Part shown: piece by piece, positions 18,376-28,144 of the stretch | Position numbering within the stretch: the first letter of the stretch is position 1 | Layout of the letters: the number at the start of each line of letters is the position of its first letter | Source: an uncultured Pseudomonadales bacterium | GTDB taxonomy: Bacteria; Pseudomonadota; Gammaproteobacteria; Pseudomonadales; Porticoccaceae | DNA: 64,000 bases | Direction: 5' to 3' | Assembly (NCBI GenBank): GCA_943787675.1 | Contig: CALSNK010000004.1 | Location: 1 to 64,000 of the forward strand | Program-made: the position numbers and the translations under genes | The notes under the pieces: model-generated | What the model was told of the DNA's origin: nothing | The model's input: the letters and a program-made list of their open reading frames with translations, nothing else | The model's database searches: none

Positions 18376-19383
18376 ATGACTAAGCAGCGTGTTTTAACAG
18401 GTATCACCACCTCGGGAAGTCCACACCTAGGTAACTATGTAGGTGCCATTAGGCCCGCGATTGAAGCCAGTCGCACCGGAGACTATGAGTCCTTTTTCTT
18501 TTTGGCCGACTACCATGCATTAATCAAAAGTCAGGACCCTGACATGGTGCATCAGTCCACCTTGGAAATCGCTGCTGCCTGGCTAGCACTGGGACTGGAT
18601 ACAGATAAGGTCACTTTTTATCGCCAGTCAGATATCCCCGAAATTCCTGAATTAACCTGGTTACTCACCTGCATGACAGCCAAGGGCATGATGAATCGCG
18701 CCCATGCCTATAAAGGCGCTGTGCAGACGAATGTTGAAGCTGGGGAAGATGAAGATGCGGCGATCAGTATGGGTCTGTTTAGTTACCCCATACTTATGGC
18801 TGCCGATATCCTGATGTTTAATGCTCATAAAATTCCCGTGGGGCGAGATCAGATTCAGCATGTAGAGATGGCGCGAGATATTGCCCAGCGCTTTAATCAT
18901 CATTATGGTGAACATTTTGTATTGCCCGCGGCTCAGGTGAGCGATGATGCAGCTATTTTGCAGGGCCTTGATGGACGCAAGATGAGTAAGAGCTATGGCA
19001 ATACTATTCCTTTGTTTCTCACCGAGAAGCAGCTGAAAAAACATATCAATAAGATCAATACCAATTTACTGGAGCCCGGCGAGCCTAAGGATCCCGATAC
19101 CTCGTCTGTCTTCCAAATTTGGAAGGCATTTGCCACTGTCGAGCAAACTGCGGCCATGCGCCTAGAGTTTGAAAAGGGTATTGCCTGGGGTGAGGCTAAA
19201 AAGCAGCTGTTTGAACTGATTAATGACCAGATTAAAGAGCCTCGAGAGAAATATCTGCAGTTGCTGGAGAACCCGGCGCAGGTGGAAGCCGTATTACAGA
19301 AGGGTGCTTTAAAAGCCCGTGAGCAGAGTGCAGTGCTAATGGCTAAGGCCCGCAGATCAGTGGGTATAAGGCCGCTGGCATAG
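18376..19383 (+). CDS. trpS: Tryptophanyl-tRNA synthetase
   Basis: Class I aminoacyl-tRNA synthetase. The HIGH-like box is [11 protein letters not shown] (residues 15-25) and the KMSKS loop is intact in [10 protein letters not shown]. At 335 residues it matches E. coli TrpS (334). It has its own upstream gap of 99 bases after apeB; no clear trp-type leader peptide or T-box is visible. Confidence 0.96.
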   Translation: MTKQRVLTGITTSGSPHLGNYVGAIRPAIEASRTGDYESFFFLADYHALIKSQDPDMVHQSTLEIAAAWLALGLDTDKVTFYRQSDIPEIPELTWLLTCMTAKGMMNRAHAYKGAVQTNVEAGEDEDAAISMGLFSYPILMAADILMFNAHKIPVGRDQIQHVEMARDIAQRFNHHYGEHFVLPAAQVSDDAAILQGLDGRKMSKSYGNTIPLFLTEKQLKKHINKINTNLLEPGEPKDPDTSSVFQIWKAFATVEQTAAMRLEFEKGIAWGEAKKQLFELINDQIKEPREKYLQLLENPAQVEAVLQKGALKAREQSAVLMAKARRSVGIRPLA

Positions 19384-19428
19384 CCGGTTAATTTAAATCG
19401 CGCTGGTGAGTATTTGTAATTACCTATG

Positions 19429-19434
19429 TATAAT
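19429..19434 (+). promoter_or_regulatory. Candidate -10 element for the cytochrome c5 gene
   Basis: A perfect TATAAT lies 48 bases upstream of the chosen start, immediately after trpS. No good -35 hexamer is present at 16-18 bases. Confidence 0.4.
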
Positions 19435-19482
19435 GCCACCCACATTATTATCTAACCATTTCAAGCTTCAATGGAGCCAACA

Positions 19483-19908
19483 ATGAAACAAACTTTTGGA
19501 CTGATTACTTTAGCCTGTGCACTTTTGATTGGTTGTGGCGCGCAGGATGGCAGCGTTGAATTGACTGCAACTCAGGAGCAGCAAGTTGCCGAGCGTATTG
19601 CGCCTGTAGGCCATGTCGTTAAAGCGGGCCAGGTGGTTGCTGCAGTAGCCAGTGTTGGCGGGGCAGGACGTTCTGGTAGCGACATTTACAGCACTAACTG
19701 CATGGGTTGTCATGCTTCAGGCGTTGCTGGTTCACCTCTATTTGGTGATGCTGGAGCCTGGGCTGAGCGACTAGAGCAGGGTATAGAGACTGTTTATACC
19801 AATGCTATCAACGGTATTCGTGGCATGCCTATGCGCGGCACCTGCATGGATTGCAGCGATGACGAAGTAAAGGCCGCTGTTGACCATATTCTGGATAACA
19901 GTAAGTAA
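19483..19908 (+). CDS. Cytochrome c5 family lipoprotein
   Basis: Periplasmic-side electron carrier. ATG at 19483 is preferred over 19471 because TGGAGCC lies at the right distance for it. The signal peptide ends in a lipobox (LLIGC, lipidated C18), so it is probably membrane-tethered. One heme c site CMGCH is followed by the probable methionine ligand in RGMPMRG and the paired cysteines CMDC characteristic of the c5 subfamily. It is monocistronic, between a -10 candidate and a bidirectional terminator. The electron-transfer partner is unknown. Confidence 0.9.
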   Translation: MKQTFGLITLACALLIGCGAQDGSVELTATQEQQVAERIAPVGHVVKAGQVVAAVASVGGAGRSGSDIYSTNCMGCHASGVAGSPLFGDAGAWAERLEQGIETVYTNAINGIRGMPMRGTCMDCSDDEVKAAVDHILDNSK

Positions 19909-19950
19909 TAGACTGAGCACAGATTGCCCTGAATTCCTGAATTTAAGGGC

Positions 19951-19990
19951 AAAAAAAACCGCACTACTTGGTAAGGAGTGCGGTTTTTTT
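19951..19990. terminator. Bidirectional terminator between cytochrome c5 and pckA
   Basis: A stem CCGCACT/AGTGCGG flanked by A8 and T7 runs that extend the pairing gives a classic intrinsic terminator in both orientations. It separates two convergent genes. Confidence 0.93.
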
Positions 19991-20016
19991 ATTGCCTGCT
20001 TTAAAGCGTTTTAATA

Positions 20017-20058
20017 CTCTAGAGCTCTTTATCTCTAGAACTCTTTATCTCTAGAGCT
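20017..20058. repeat. 16-bp tandem repeat through the pckA stop codon
   Basis: Two full 16-bp units (20017-20032, 20033-20048; one mismatch) and a 10-bp partial unit (20049-20058). The last unit contains the pckA TAG stop (20051-20053), so the 3' end of the coding sequence has been copied outward twice. Confidence 0.93.
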
Positions 20059-21598
20059 TTGGGCCTGCATCGATCACATCCTGTGAGGGTGCAAAGCTGA
20101 CAATGTTCTTCACGAAAAGCTCGGCTAGATTAGTCGCCTGCTCATCGTATTTGGCACTGTCATCCCAGTTATTACGTGGGTTGAGATAAGACTTATCAAC
20201 ACCAGCAATTTCTGTGGGGATATCCAAGTTAAGCAGATCGAGATGCTCAGTCGCGCAATTTTCCAATGACCCATTAGTGATCGCCGTCACCACTGCGCGG
20301 GTTACCGGAATAGGGAAGCGGCTACCCGTTCCTTTAGAACCACCTGAACCACCAGTCCAACCGGTATTAACCAGATACACCTTAGAACCAAACTCTTCGA
20401 TACGGCGCATCAGTAGCTCCGCATAGACTGCAGCGGGGCGCGGCATAAACGGCGCACCAAAGCAGGTTGAGAAGGTTGGGTGAATACCGGCTTCGCCGCC
20501 CATCTCAGTAGAGCCAACGCGAGCCGTATAACCACTCAAAAAGTGATAGGCCGCGGCTTCTTTTGACAGCAGTGAAACGGGGGGTAATACACCAGTAACA
20601 TCGCAGGTCAAAAAGATAATATTCTTAGGTTCGCCAGCTTGGTTTTCGATGCAGCGTTTTTCAACATGTTCTAAGGGATAGCTGCAGCGACCATTTTCAG
20701 ATAATGAGGTGTCGCAGTAATCGGCGACCAGAGTCTCTTCATCGATCACGACATTCTCAATAATGGCGCCAGACTTAATGGCATCCCAGATAACTGGCTC
20801 ATTCTTCTGGCTAAGGTCGATGGTCTTGGCGTAACAGCCACCTTCTAAATTAAAGACCGTACCCTTGCCCCAACCGTGCTCGTCATCACCGATCAAGAAA
20901 CGATCTGGATCAGCTGAAAGGGTAGTTTTACCTGTGCCCGAAAGGCCAAAGAACAGTGCGGTATCACCGTCGTCACCGACATTGGCTGCACAGTGCATAG
21001 ACATAACGTCATTGCCTGGTAGCAGATAGTTCTGCACTGAGAACATGGCTTTTTTCATTTCGCCGGCGTAACGCATGCCAGCCAAAAGTACTTTGCGTTG
21101 AGCAAAGTTAATAATGACTACACCATCACTGTTGGTGCCATCGCGCTCAGGGTCACAGACAAAGTTGGCTGCATGAAGAATTTTCCACTCGCCTTTTTCA
21201 CCATGGTTATAGCTGTCGGCGCGAATAAACATATTGTGTGCGAACAGAGCATGCCAAGCAGTTTCAGTAGTGACGTTAACCGGAATGTAATGGGTAGCGT
21301 CCTGGCCTACATGAAGGTTTGAGACAAAGCGTTCTTTATCGGCAAGATAATGATCAACGCGCTCCCAGAGAGTATTGAAACTATCTTCGCCAATAGGGCG
21401 GTTGACTGAACCCCAATCGATAGAATCCGATGAACTGGGTTCATCAACAATAAATCTATCGCCAGGTGAGCGGCCGGTACGGCGGCCAGTGACAGCTAAA
21501 AAGGCGCCGGTACTGCTTAGGCGGCCCTCGCCTCGTTGTATTGCAATATCTGTAAGCTCGCTAGAGCCCAAATCTGTGTGAATTGGTGCCTCGGCCAT
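20051..21598 (-). CDS. pckA: Phosphoenolpyruvate carboxykinase (ATP)
   Basis: Gluconeogenic enzyme converting oxaloacetate and ATP to PEP, ADP and CO2. The kinase P-loop [11 protein letters not shown] is at residues 218-228. [10 protein letters not shown] (about 40-49) and the downstream DDEHGWG metal-binding box fit the ATP-dependent family. At 515 residues it is close to the usual length. Its distance of 157 bases from hslO suggests a promoter of its own. The stop codon lies in a 16-bp tandem repeat. Confidence 0.97.
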   Translation of the reverse strand: MAEAPIHTDLGSSELTDIAIQRGEGRLSSTGAFLAVTGRRTGRSPGDRFIVDEPSSSDSIDWGSVNRPIGEDSFNTLWERVDHYLADKERFVSNLHVGQDATHYIPVNVTTETAWHALFAHNMFIRADSYNHGEKGEWKILHAANFVCDPERDGTNSDGVVIINFAQRKVLLAGMRYAGEMKKAMFSVQNYLLPGNDVMSMHCAANVGDDGDTALFFGLSGTGKTTLSADPDRFLIGDDEHGWGKGTVFNLEGGCYAKTIDLSQKNEPVIWDAIKSGAIIENVVIDEETLVADYCDTSLSENGRCSYPLEHVEKRCIENQAGEPKNIIFLTCDVTGVLPPVSLLSKEAAAYHFLSGYTARVGSTEMGGEAGIHPTFSTCFGAPFMPRPAAVYAELLMRRIEEFGSKVYLVNTGWTGGSGGSKGTGSRFPIPVTRAVVTAITNGSLENCATEHLDLLNLDIPTEIAGVDKSYLNPRNNWDDSAKYDEQATNLAELFVKNIVSFAPSQDVIDAGPKL

Positions 21599-21638
21599 TC
21601 TCTTCCTCTCTTCCCAAAGTGAACGAAAATAAGTAACT

Positions 21639-21669
21639 GGGATCCTCTGATCCCGGATCGGGGATTATG
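21639..21669 (-). promoter_or_regulatory. Possible pckA promoter -10 and leader hairpin
   Basis: On the minus strand CATAAT (21669-21664) could be a -10 element; the -35 match is poor. Just downstream a perfect 6-bp hairpin (GGGATC-AGAG-GATCCC, 21654-21639) lies in the predicted leader, 40 bases before the start. Confidence 0.3.
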
Positions 21670-21755
21670 CCAGATTCTGAGTCGTCTGACCTCATCTATG
21701 TGCGGTCTTTTGCGAGACTATTGTGAGGTGACCGGAAGGCTATTGCGAACGGGGT

Positions 21756-22634
21756 TTAGTGCAATGTTGCCTGGGGGCCGCTGAAGAGTGCTTCGATATA
21801 ATTTTCGTCAAAACGATATTCTTCATCGCAGAACTGACAGGTAATAAGCACCAATCCTTGCTCTGCAATAATCTCGCGCATCTCAGTGATGCCCAAATTG
21901 GTTAGGGCACTCTCTGTTCTCTGCTTCGAGCAACTGCAAAAAAACTTCATGGCGATCGGATCAAAGAGGCGAACTTCTTCTTCGTGGAATAGTAAATATA
22001 ACTGGTCATTATGAGAGAGGCTGAGTTGCTCTTCGGTCTTTACGGTATCGAGTAGGGTCGACACATGTTCCCAGTCGGCGATGTTTTTTTCAATGTCGCC
22101 AGTGCTGGGTAACTGTTGAATCAGAATACCTGCAGCGATTTCGGGGCTTGCGCTCAACTTAATTTTGGTCGACAGCTGTTCCGACTGCTGAAAATAAAAT
22201 TCTAAACATTGGCTGAGATTGCCGGCATCCATGGGAACTATGCCCTGATAACGCTCGCCACCCTCAGGTTCAATAGTAATGGCCAGAGTGCCTTTGCCCA
22301 GCATGCCCTGCAATGTGATTTGCTCTTCGGCAGCCTCTAAATCCCCTTGGACAATACCGCGCAATTTTGTGCCTGCGGTACATTCGGCCATGATGGTAGA
22401 CAGGGGGCCATCGCCACGTACCTGAATGGAAATAATGCCGGGAAATTTAAGCGAGGCGCTAAGCAAGCTGGCAGCGGCAAGAAACTCACCGTATAGCTGT
22501 GCCACTAATGGTGGGTAGTTCTGTCGGCTGGCAACGTTTTGATAGCTAGATTCGAGGGTTACTATATCGCCGCGAATATCGGTACCGTCAAAGAGGAAGC
22601 GCTGTAATGTATCGTGATTTTTCATAGGCGGCAT
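21756..22634 (-). CDS. hslO: 33-kDa redox-regulated chaperonin Hsp33
   Basis: Holdase chaperone activated by oxidation. The C-terminal zinc switch has the diagnostic cysteine pairs CSC and CQFC, about 30 residues apart. The N-terminal body matches the family, and the 292-residue length is normal. The start is either ATG at 22634 or three codons later (MKNHDTLQRFLF); the latter resembles E. coli more. It shares the order yrfG-hslR-hslO-pckA with E. coli. Confidence 0.95.
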   Translation of the reverse strand: MPPMKNHDTLQRFLFDGTDIRGDIVTLESSYQNVASRQNYPPLVAQLYGEFLAAASLLSASLKFPGIISIQVRGDGPLSTIMAECTAGTKLRGIVQGDLEAAEEQITLQGMLGKGTLAITIEPEGGERYQGIVPMDAGNLSQCLEFYFQQSEQLSTKIKLSASPEIAAGILIQQLPSTGDIEKNIADWEHVSTLLDTVKTEEQLSLSHNDQLYLLFHEEEVRLFDPIAMKFFCSCSKQRTESALTNLGITEMREIIAEQGLVLITCQFCDEEYRFDENYIEALFSGPQATLH

Positions 22635-22731
22635 TGTACTTATTCTGTGAGACTAAAGCTTGATTAACCCATAAATATTAATGGCTTCAGGTGTTTTTAT
22701 TAGATGGGCGGTAGTCGTTACTCTTTACTAC

Positions 22732-23121
22732 TTACTGGTCCGTATCATTGATATTTACAAACCGATGAATTTGGCGGCGCTGTTTTTTGTTGGGACGCAC
22801 AGAGGCTGGGGTCGAGCCATAGAATGCACTGCGTTCGGCAGATGTCTTTTCGCGCAGCTCAAGACTTTCCTGGGGTTCTCGATAGAGCAGTTCAGCTTCT
22901 GGCGCGCCACGGCGATGTTCTGACAGGGCCATCACTTCAACCGTCTTGCTGGTGTCTCCCTGACGGATATGCAACATCAAGCCTAGCTCAAGCATGCGGC
23001 TAGGTTTGGATTTTTGCCCATCAATATGGACCTTGCCGCCCTCGATCGCTGATTTGGCCAGGGACCGGGTTTTATAAAACCGTGCCGCCCAGAGCCATTT
23101 ATCGATGCGTACCTTTTCCAT
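22732..23121 (-). CDS. hslR: Heat shock protein 15, S4-domain RNA-binding protein
   Basis: Binds 50S subunits carrying stalled nascent chains. The N-terminal S4 domain reads VRIDKWLWAARFYKTRSLA (residues 4-22) with the following GGKVHIDG turn. A basic C-terminal tail ends in a KKQRRQIHRF stretch. The 129-residue length matches Hsp15. It sits 3 bases downstream of the HAD phosphatase gene. Confidence 0.94.
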   Translation of the reverse strand: MEKVRIDKWLWAARFYKTRSLAKSAIEGGKVHIDGQKSKPSRMLELGLMLHIRQGDTSKTVEVMALSEHRRGAPEAELLYREPQESLELREKTSAERSAFYGSTPASVRPNKKQRRQIHRFVNINDTDQ

Positions 23122-23124
23122 AAT

Positions 23125-23802
23125 TTAGAGACTGTCCTTGAAGTTGAGAATCTGTTGAAAATCCGCAAGGGACTGAAAGCCAGACGATAGTCGCGCCTGC
23201 TGTTGGCTGTCAGGTTGGTCGATACAGAGTAAATGGGCAATGCCGTACTTTTCAGCAGAGCGAAGCACAGGCTCTGAATCGTCGATAAATAATGTTCTGG
23301 CGGGATCAAAGGGCATATTTTCCTGGAGCTGCTGCCAAAAGAGCTGATTTTCTTTTGGGTAGCCGTAGTCGTGAGATGAAATCACCAGATCGAGATGCGG
23401 TTCGATAGTGGTCACGGAAAATTTGATATCAACACTGTCACGGTGAGCATTGGTAATTAAAATACGCTGCTTACCTTGGTTGCCCAGCGCTTTTAAAAAG
23501 TCGAGTACCTGGGGGCGTTCGCCCACCAGATGCAGTACCTCTCGCTTAAGTTCAACTATATCCACATTGAGTTGGCCGGACCAGAAATCGGTGCAATACC
23601 AATCTAGAGTTCCCTGTATCGACGCCATACGTTGCCTGATGTCGAGGCGCGCCTCATCCACATCTACACCATGCTGTTCGCTGTAACGCTTGGGTAGGTG
23701 ATGAAGCCAAAAGAAGCTATCAAAATGCAGGTCTAACAGGGTGCCATCCATATCGAGCAGCACGGTGTCTATGTTATTCCAGTCAGGGATTATTGGACTC
23801 AT
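23125..23802 (-). CDS. yrfG: HAD-superfamily GMP/IMP nucleotidase, YrfG-like
   Basis: Probable 5'-nucleotidase. HAD motif I is DMDGTLLD (about residues 17-24), motif II LITNAH, the motif III lysine is in GYPKENQLFW and motif IV is LFIDDSEPVL. The start is ATG at 23802, one base after the mrcA stop. A longer reading frame upstream only runs antiframe through mrcA and is not used. The 225-residue length fits E. coli YrfG (222), and the neighbours are the same. Confidence 0.92.
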   Translation of the reverse strand: MSPIIPDWNNIDTVLLDMDGTLLDLHFDSFFWLHHLPKRYSEQHGVDVDEARLDIRQRMASIQGTLDWYCTDFWSGQLNVDIVELKREVLHLVGERPQVLDFLKALGNQGKQRILITNAHRDSVDIKFSVTTIEPHLDLVISSHDYGYPKENQLFWQQLQENMPFDPARTLFIDDSEPVLRSAEKYGIAHLLCIDQPDSQQQARLSSGFQSLADFQQILNFKDSL

Positions 23803-23803
23803 G

Positions 23804-26296
23804 TTAAAACAGATCTTCTGGTAATGGACTTTGATTGTCGGCTGGGGCGATGCTACCAGCATTGATAAGTTCTGGGACATTATCGGTTCTAAAGAACTCA
23901 AAAATACCTGTTTGATTGGGGCCAACGCGCTTACCTGTTTTGGCATCAATTTTAACCATAACAATGCCATTGGGCTGGGGATGTTTGACGTCCGGTTTAC
24001 CCGCCAGTGCTGCGCCCATAAATTCGATCCAGATGGGTAGCGCCGCAGAGCCGCCATATTCATTGCGGCCAATCAGAGCATTGTTATCAAAGCCAACCCA
24101 GGCAGTGGTGACAAGATCTGGAGAATAGCCAGAGAACCAAGCATCTCTGGGACCATTGGTCGTACCCGTTTTACCCGCCAAGTCGGTGCGGTTAAGTTTT
24201 TTAGCCTTGGTACCGGTGCCGCGCAAAATAACGTCCTTGAGCATTGAATCAATTAAAAATGCAGTCTGTTCGTCAATCACGCGGGTGGCCGGAACCATGC
24301 TCACATTATTACTGTTCTGTAGGGCCTGCTTAATGACAGCCCAGCTCTCTTTCTCATTGTCGGGCAGGGATTCCTGAGCCAAATTATTAAGGAGTTCTTC
24401 GAGCCGAAAATCAATCGAATCCACGACATCGCTGGCAACGGTCTCTTCACAGGGATTACAAACGGTCGCTGGACTGGCCTGATAAATAATGGCGCCATTG
24501 CGGTCAATCACCTTATCGAGAATATGCGGTGTGACCCTGTATCCGCCATTGGCAAATACGGCGTAACCGGCGGCTATCTCCAAAGGGGTTAATGCATGAC
24601 TGCCAAGTGCCAGTGAGAGATCGAGCGGCATATCGCTGGTATTGAAGCCAAAAGCCTGCAGACCTTCTAACGTGCGGTCTATACCCATGCGTCGCAGTAA
24701 GCGTATAGAGACAAGGTTGCGCGAACGATACAGGGCTTCACGGAGTCGGGTAGGGCCATAAAACTTGCCGCCATCGTTCTCTGGTCGCCAGGTATCTTCC
24801 AATTTACTGTCGTCAAACACGACGGGAGCATCGTTAATAATAGAGGCAGCGGTAAATCCACTGCTTAGAGCCGTGGTGTAAACAAAGGGCTTAAAGTTAG
24901 AGCCAGGTTGGCGTGTGGCCTGAGTAATTCGGTTAAACCGGCTCTGTCTGTAATCAAATCCGCCCACTAGGGCTCGTATACCACCATTATTAGGGGCTAG
25001 GGCAACCATGGCTGCCTGGGCTTCTGGCAGCTGTGCAAGGCTGACTCGATCCTCGGAATGACGGTGAATACGAATCAAGTCGCCGACAGTAAATAGGTCA
25101 CCCGCAGATGCAATAGGTGCGCTGCGGGCGTTGACGGTTCTGTAAGTTCTAAGGTCTTCCAGGCCATCTGCCCAGTTTAACGGTAATTGCAGGCCATCTT
25201 TGCTGAGTAGCTGTAAATGGTCCTCGGCAACCTCAGTGATTATGGCGGGCTCCAGGCCGCCATAGACTCGGGCTTTCCTGAGCACTTCCGCCCAGCTGTC
25301 CTCTTCAAGCCCTGACTGCTCTACACCACGATAGCCGTGGCGTCGATCGTAGGCCATTATTCCCGCCTGCAAGGCTTTAACTGCGTGGGATTGCATAGCA
25401 GAATCTAGGGTAGTAATAGCGGTGTAACCTTCGGTGTACGCCTTTAGGCCAAATTTACTGATCACTTCTTGGCGCACCATCTCGGCGACATAGGAGGCGT
25501 CTATGTCTGAGACCGAACCATGGTAAGAGGCATTATCTACTTCGACGATTGCTGCCTGATATTCCGGCTCAGTAATGTTGCCAAGGGATAGCATGCGCCC
25601 CAGAATCCAGTTTCTGCGCTGCATGGCCCGCTCTGAATTGGCGAGGGGGTTATAGCGGGATGGCGCCTTGGGTAAACCAGCGATGGTGGCGACTTCGGCT
25701 AGGCTCAACTCATCGAGGGTTTTGCCATAGTAAACCTGTGCCGCGGCACCCACGCCATAGGCTCTGTTACCCATGTATATTTTATTGGTATAGAGGGAAA
25801 GAATTTCCTGCTTCGAAAGCTCTTCTTCAATTCTAAAGGCGAGCAAAATCTCGTTAAACTTACGAGTGAACTCCTGACGTTTACTCAGGAAGAAATTGCG
25901 CGCTACCTGCATGGTGATGGTACTGCCGCCACTTCGAATCGATCCGGTCGTCACCAGTTCGACAGCTGCTCTTGCCAGACCTGAGATAACAATGCCTTTG
26001 TGTTCGAAGAAACTGTCGTCTTCGGCCGCTAAGAAGGCATCGATCATGTTCTGAGGTATTTCCTCAAAACTGACGGGCGAACGCTTCTTTTCGCCGAATT
26101 CAGCAATAACTTTCAAATCTTGTGAATGAATTCGCAGTGGAATCTGTAACTCGATCTCCTTTAGCTCCTCGACTGATGGGAGTTTTGGGCTAAGGTAGAG
26201 GTATAAACATGAAGCAACCACAAGGAATCCACCGCATCCAAGCGCGGTAAGGATAGAGAGGTACTTCAAGAGGTTACGTTTTGATAAGGACCGCAT
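23804..26296 (-). CDS. mrcA: Penicillin-binding protein 1A, bifunctional peptidoglycan synthase
   Basis: Class A PBP making and crosslinking peptidoglycan. A short cytoplasmic N-terminus is followed by one membrane segment (about residues 13-34). The GT51 glycosyltransferase domain has catalytic E92 in AAEDDSFFEHKG. The transpeptidase domain has S466 in GSNFKP, SRN and KTGTTNGPRDAWF. The 830-residue length and the insert between the two domains match PBP1A/PonA. It is divergent from pilM, as in Pseudomonas. Confidence 0.96.
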   Translation of the reverse strand: MRSLSKRNLLKYLSILTALGCGGFLVVASCLYLYLSPKLPSVEELKEIELQIPLRIHSQDLKVIAEFGEKKRSPVSFEEIPQNMIDAFLAAEDDSFFEHKGIVISGLARAAVELVTTGSIRSGGSTITMQVARNFFLSKRQEFTRKFNEILLAFRIEEELSKQEILSLYTNKIYMGNRAYGVGAAAQVYYGKTLDELSLAEVATIAGLPKAPSRYNPLANSERAMQRRNWILGRMLSLGNITEPEYQAAIVEVDNASYHGSVSDIDASYVAEMVRQEVISKFGLKAYTEGYTAITTLDSAMQSHAVKALQAGIMAYDRRHGYRGVEQSGLEEDSWAEVLRKARVYGGLEPAIITEVAEDHLQLLSKDGLQLPLNWADGLEDLRTYRTVNARSAPIASAGDLFTVGDLIRIHRHSEDRVSLAQLPEAQAAMVALAPNNGGIRALVGGFDYRQSRFNRITQATRQPGSNFKPFVYTTALSSGFTAASIINDAPVVFDDSKLEDTWRPENDGGKFYGPTRLREALYRSRNLVSIRLLRRMGIDRTLEGLQAFGFNTSDMPLDLSLALGSHALTPLEIAAGYAVFANGGYRVTPHILDKVIDRNGAIIYQASPATVCNPCEETVASDVVDSIDFRLEELLNNLAQESLPDNEKESWAVIKQALQNSNNVSMVPATRVIDEQTAFLIDSMLKDVILRGTGTKAKKLNRTDLAGKTGTTNGPRDAWFSGYSPDLVTTAWVGFDNNALIGRNEYGGSAALPIWIEFMGAALAGKPDVKHPQPNGIVMVKIDAKTGKRVGPNQTGIFEFFRTDNVPELINAGSIAPADNQSPLPEDLF

Positions 26297-26324
26297 TTTT
26301 CAGCCACCAGTAAAATGAGCGTCT

Positions 26325-26330
26325 ATTATA
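26325..26330 (-). promoter_or_regulatory. Candidate -10 element of mrcA
   Basis: Perfect TATAAT on the minus strand, 29 bases upstream of the mrcA ATG, in the mrcA/pilM divergent region. No convincing -35 is present. Confidence 0.42.
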
Positions 26331-26432
26331 AGGTGTAGGTAATGTGAAGTGCATCATTTGCGAGCAAGGGAAACACTGTTAATGTCGTTTCTCGCCAAGG
26401 TTGGCCCAACTATAAAGGATGATAGCTAAGAA

Positions 26433-27500
26433 ATGAGATTTTTAGAGTTTTTATCAAAGCCCGCTAAGCCTATGCTCGGACTTGATATTTCATCTTCTGC
26501 GGTTAAGTTAATTGAGCTAAGTAAGTCTGCGGAAGGCTATAAAGTCGAGGCATACCGAGTTATGCCACTACCCGTGAACACCGTTGTCGAAAAGAATATC
26601 GCTGACATTGAAGCGCTGGCCGAGGCTATCGAAAAAGTGGTGGCTCGTTCTGGCACCAAGCTCTCCGATACAGCAGTCGCAGTATCGGGCTCCTCTGTTA
26701 TCACCAAAGAGATCGAATTACCTGCTGGCTTGACCGATTTGCAGATGGAAATGCAGATTGAAGTCGAGGCGGATCAGTACATCCCTTATCCCATGGAAGA
26801 AGTCGCCTTTGATTTTGATGTCTTGGGTCCTGTAGAAACCAATGCTGACCTGGTACGTGTTCTGTTAGCCGCTTGCCGGCAAGAAAACGTTGAGCACCGC
26901 CGCCAGGCCTTGGAATTGGCTGGGCTTAACCCAAAAGTGGTTGATGTTGAGGGCTTTGCCGTTGAGCGAGCCTATAAATTGATGGAAGACCAACTCGACG
27001 ATGTAGGTGATCAGGTTGTGGCCATTGCCGATATTGGTGCCACCATGTTCACTTTCACTGTGTTGGTAGATGGCAAAACTATCTACACCAGAGAGCAATT
27101 GTTCGGTGGTAAACAGCTGACGGAAGAAATACAGCGTCGATATGGGCTGTCTTACAAAGAAGCGGGGGAGGCGAAGCGCAATGGTGGCCTTCCTGAAGAC
27201 TATGAAACCGAAGTGCTCGGCCCGTTTAAAGAATCATTGGTTCAACATATCACCCGATCACTGCAGTTCTTTTATTCCTCAAGTCAATACAGCTATATTG
27301 ATCAGCTGTTCTTAGCTGGGGGTGTCTCGGCATTGGATGGTCTAGTGGAGGAAGTAGAACATTCCCTCGGCTTGCCGGTCGCCGTTGCCAACCTGCTATC
27401 AAATATGCAGATTAACAAATCAATCAATGCCTCCTCTCTAGCGAATGATGGCCCCGCCATGATGCTGGCCGTAGGATTGGCGTTAAGGAGTTTTGATTAA
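26433..27500 (+). CDS. pilM: Type IV pilus assembly protein PilM
   Basis: Actin-like cytoplasmic protein of the inner-membrane alignment subcomplex. It begins with the ATPase-fold motif MLGLDISSSAVKLIELS (residues 14-30). ADIGATMFTFTVLVDG and the late AGGVSALDGLVE motif complete the ASKHA-type fold. The 355-residue length is typical. In the family PilM binds the N-terminal INLLPWR motif of PilN, present in the next gene. It overlaps pilN by one base. Confidence 0.96.
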   Translation: MRFLEFLSKPAKPMLGLDISSSAVKLIELSKSAEGYKVEAYRVMPLPVNTVVEKNIADIEALAEAIEKVVARSGTKLSDTAVAVSGSSVITKEIELPAGLTDLQMEMQIEVEADQYIPYPMEEVAFDFDVLGPVETNADLVRVLLAACRQENVEHRRQALELAGLNPKVVDVEGFAVERAYKLMEDQLDDVGDQVVAIADIGATMFTFTVLVDGKTIYTREQLFGGKQLTEEIQRRYGLSYKEAGEAKRNGGLPEDYETEVLGPFKESLVQHITRSLQFFYSSSQYSYIDQLFLAGGVSALDGLVEEVEHSLGLPVAVANLLSNMQINKSINASSLANDGPAMMLAVGLALRSFD

Positions 27501-28066
27501 TGTCGCAGATTAATTTACTCCCTTGGCGAGAAGAGTCTCGAGAGCAGCAGAAAAAAGAGTACCTCACAAAACTAAGCTTTGTGGGTCTGCTCGCGGTGCT
27601 ACTGGTATTTATATGGATTACTTTTGCCAGCACAGAGCTAGCTAATCAAAACGAGCGCAATGTCTATCTGGAAACCAATATCGCCGAGCTCGACAAAAAG
27701 GTTTCTGAGATTCGTGAACTAAAAAGTAAAAAGCAGGAAATGATTGCACGAATGAAAGTGATTCAGGATCTCCAGGGAACCCGCTCTGAAATTGTTAAGG
27801 TCTTCGATGAATTAGTGAGAGCAGTACCCGATGGGGTTTTTATCTCTGAGTTGGATAAAGCCAGCACTGATATAAAAATTTCAGGGTTTGCAGAATCAAA
27901 TAACCGTATCTCCACATTGATGAGGAATTTGGATAAGTCGCATAAATATCAAGATTCTAACTTAGCCAAAGTTGAGCAGGACGAAACCCTAGGTGCTCAG
28001 GGAAGCGTGTTTGATTTACAGATAAAGATCGAAGCTCCGGCGACGGATGTGGCTACCAACCCTTAA
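27500..28066 (+). CDS. pilN: Type IV pilus assembly protein PilN
   Basis: Bitopic inner-membrane protein forming heterodimers with PilO. The PilM-binding motif INLLPWREE is at residues 4-12. A transmembrane segment lies at about 27-45, followed by a periplasmic coiled coil and a ferredoxin-like domain. The 188-residue length is normal. The usual tight coupling to pilO is broken here by a 122-base spacer carrying tandem repeats. Confidence 0.94.
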   Translation: MSQINLLPWREESREQQKKEYLTKLSFVGLLAVLLVFIWITFASTELANQNERNVYLETNIAELDKKVSEIRELKSKKQEMIARMKVIQDLQGTRSEIVKVFDELVRAVPDGVFISELDKASTDIKISGFAESNNRISTLMRNLDKSHKYQDSNLAKVEQDETLGAQGSVFDLQIKIEAPATDVATNP

Positions 28067-28080
28067 GGCCAGTGGATGTT

Positions 28081-28144
28081 AGAGCCGTTGGTTACAAGAG
28101 CCGTCAGCTATAAGAGCCATTAGCCATAAGAGCCATGATCAAGA
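28081..28144 (+). repeat. 16-bp tandem repeats between pilN and pilO
   Basis: Four consecutive 16-bp units, each beginning AGAGCC (28081, 28097, 28113, 28129). The first three are well conserved and the last is diverged after 8 bases. They begin 14 bases after the pilN stop and fill half of the spacer. Confidence 0.88.

Noticed and set aside
23803..24072. 90-residue N-terminal extension of the YrfG frame
   Set aside because: It lies entirely within mrcA in another frame; the ATG at 23802 directly after the mrcA stop gives the normal family length.
26411..26416. TATAAA as pilM promoter
   Set aside because: It would put the transcript start inside the ribosome binding site about 10 bases from the ATG, and the -35 is poor.
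28081..28144. CRISPR-like array
   Set aside because: Units are directly adjacent with no unique spacers and no cas genes are nearby; it is a plain tandem repeat, like the other repeat tracts here.
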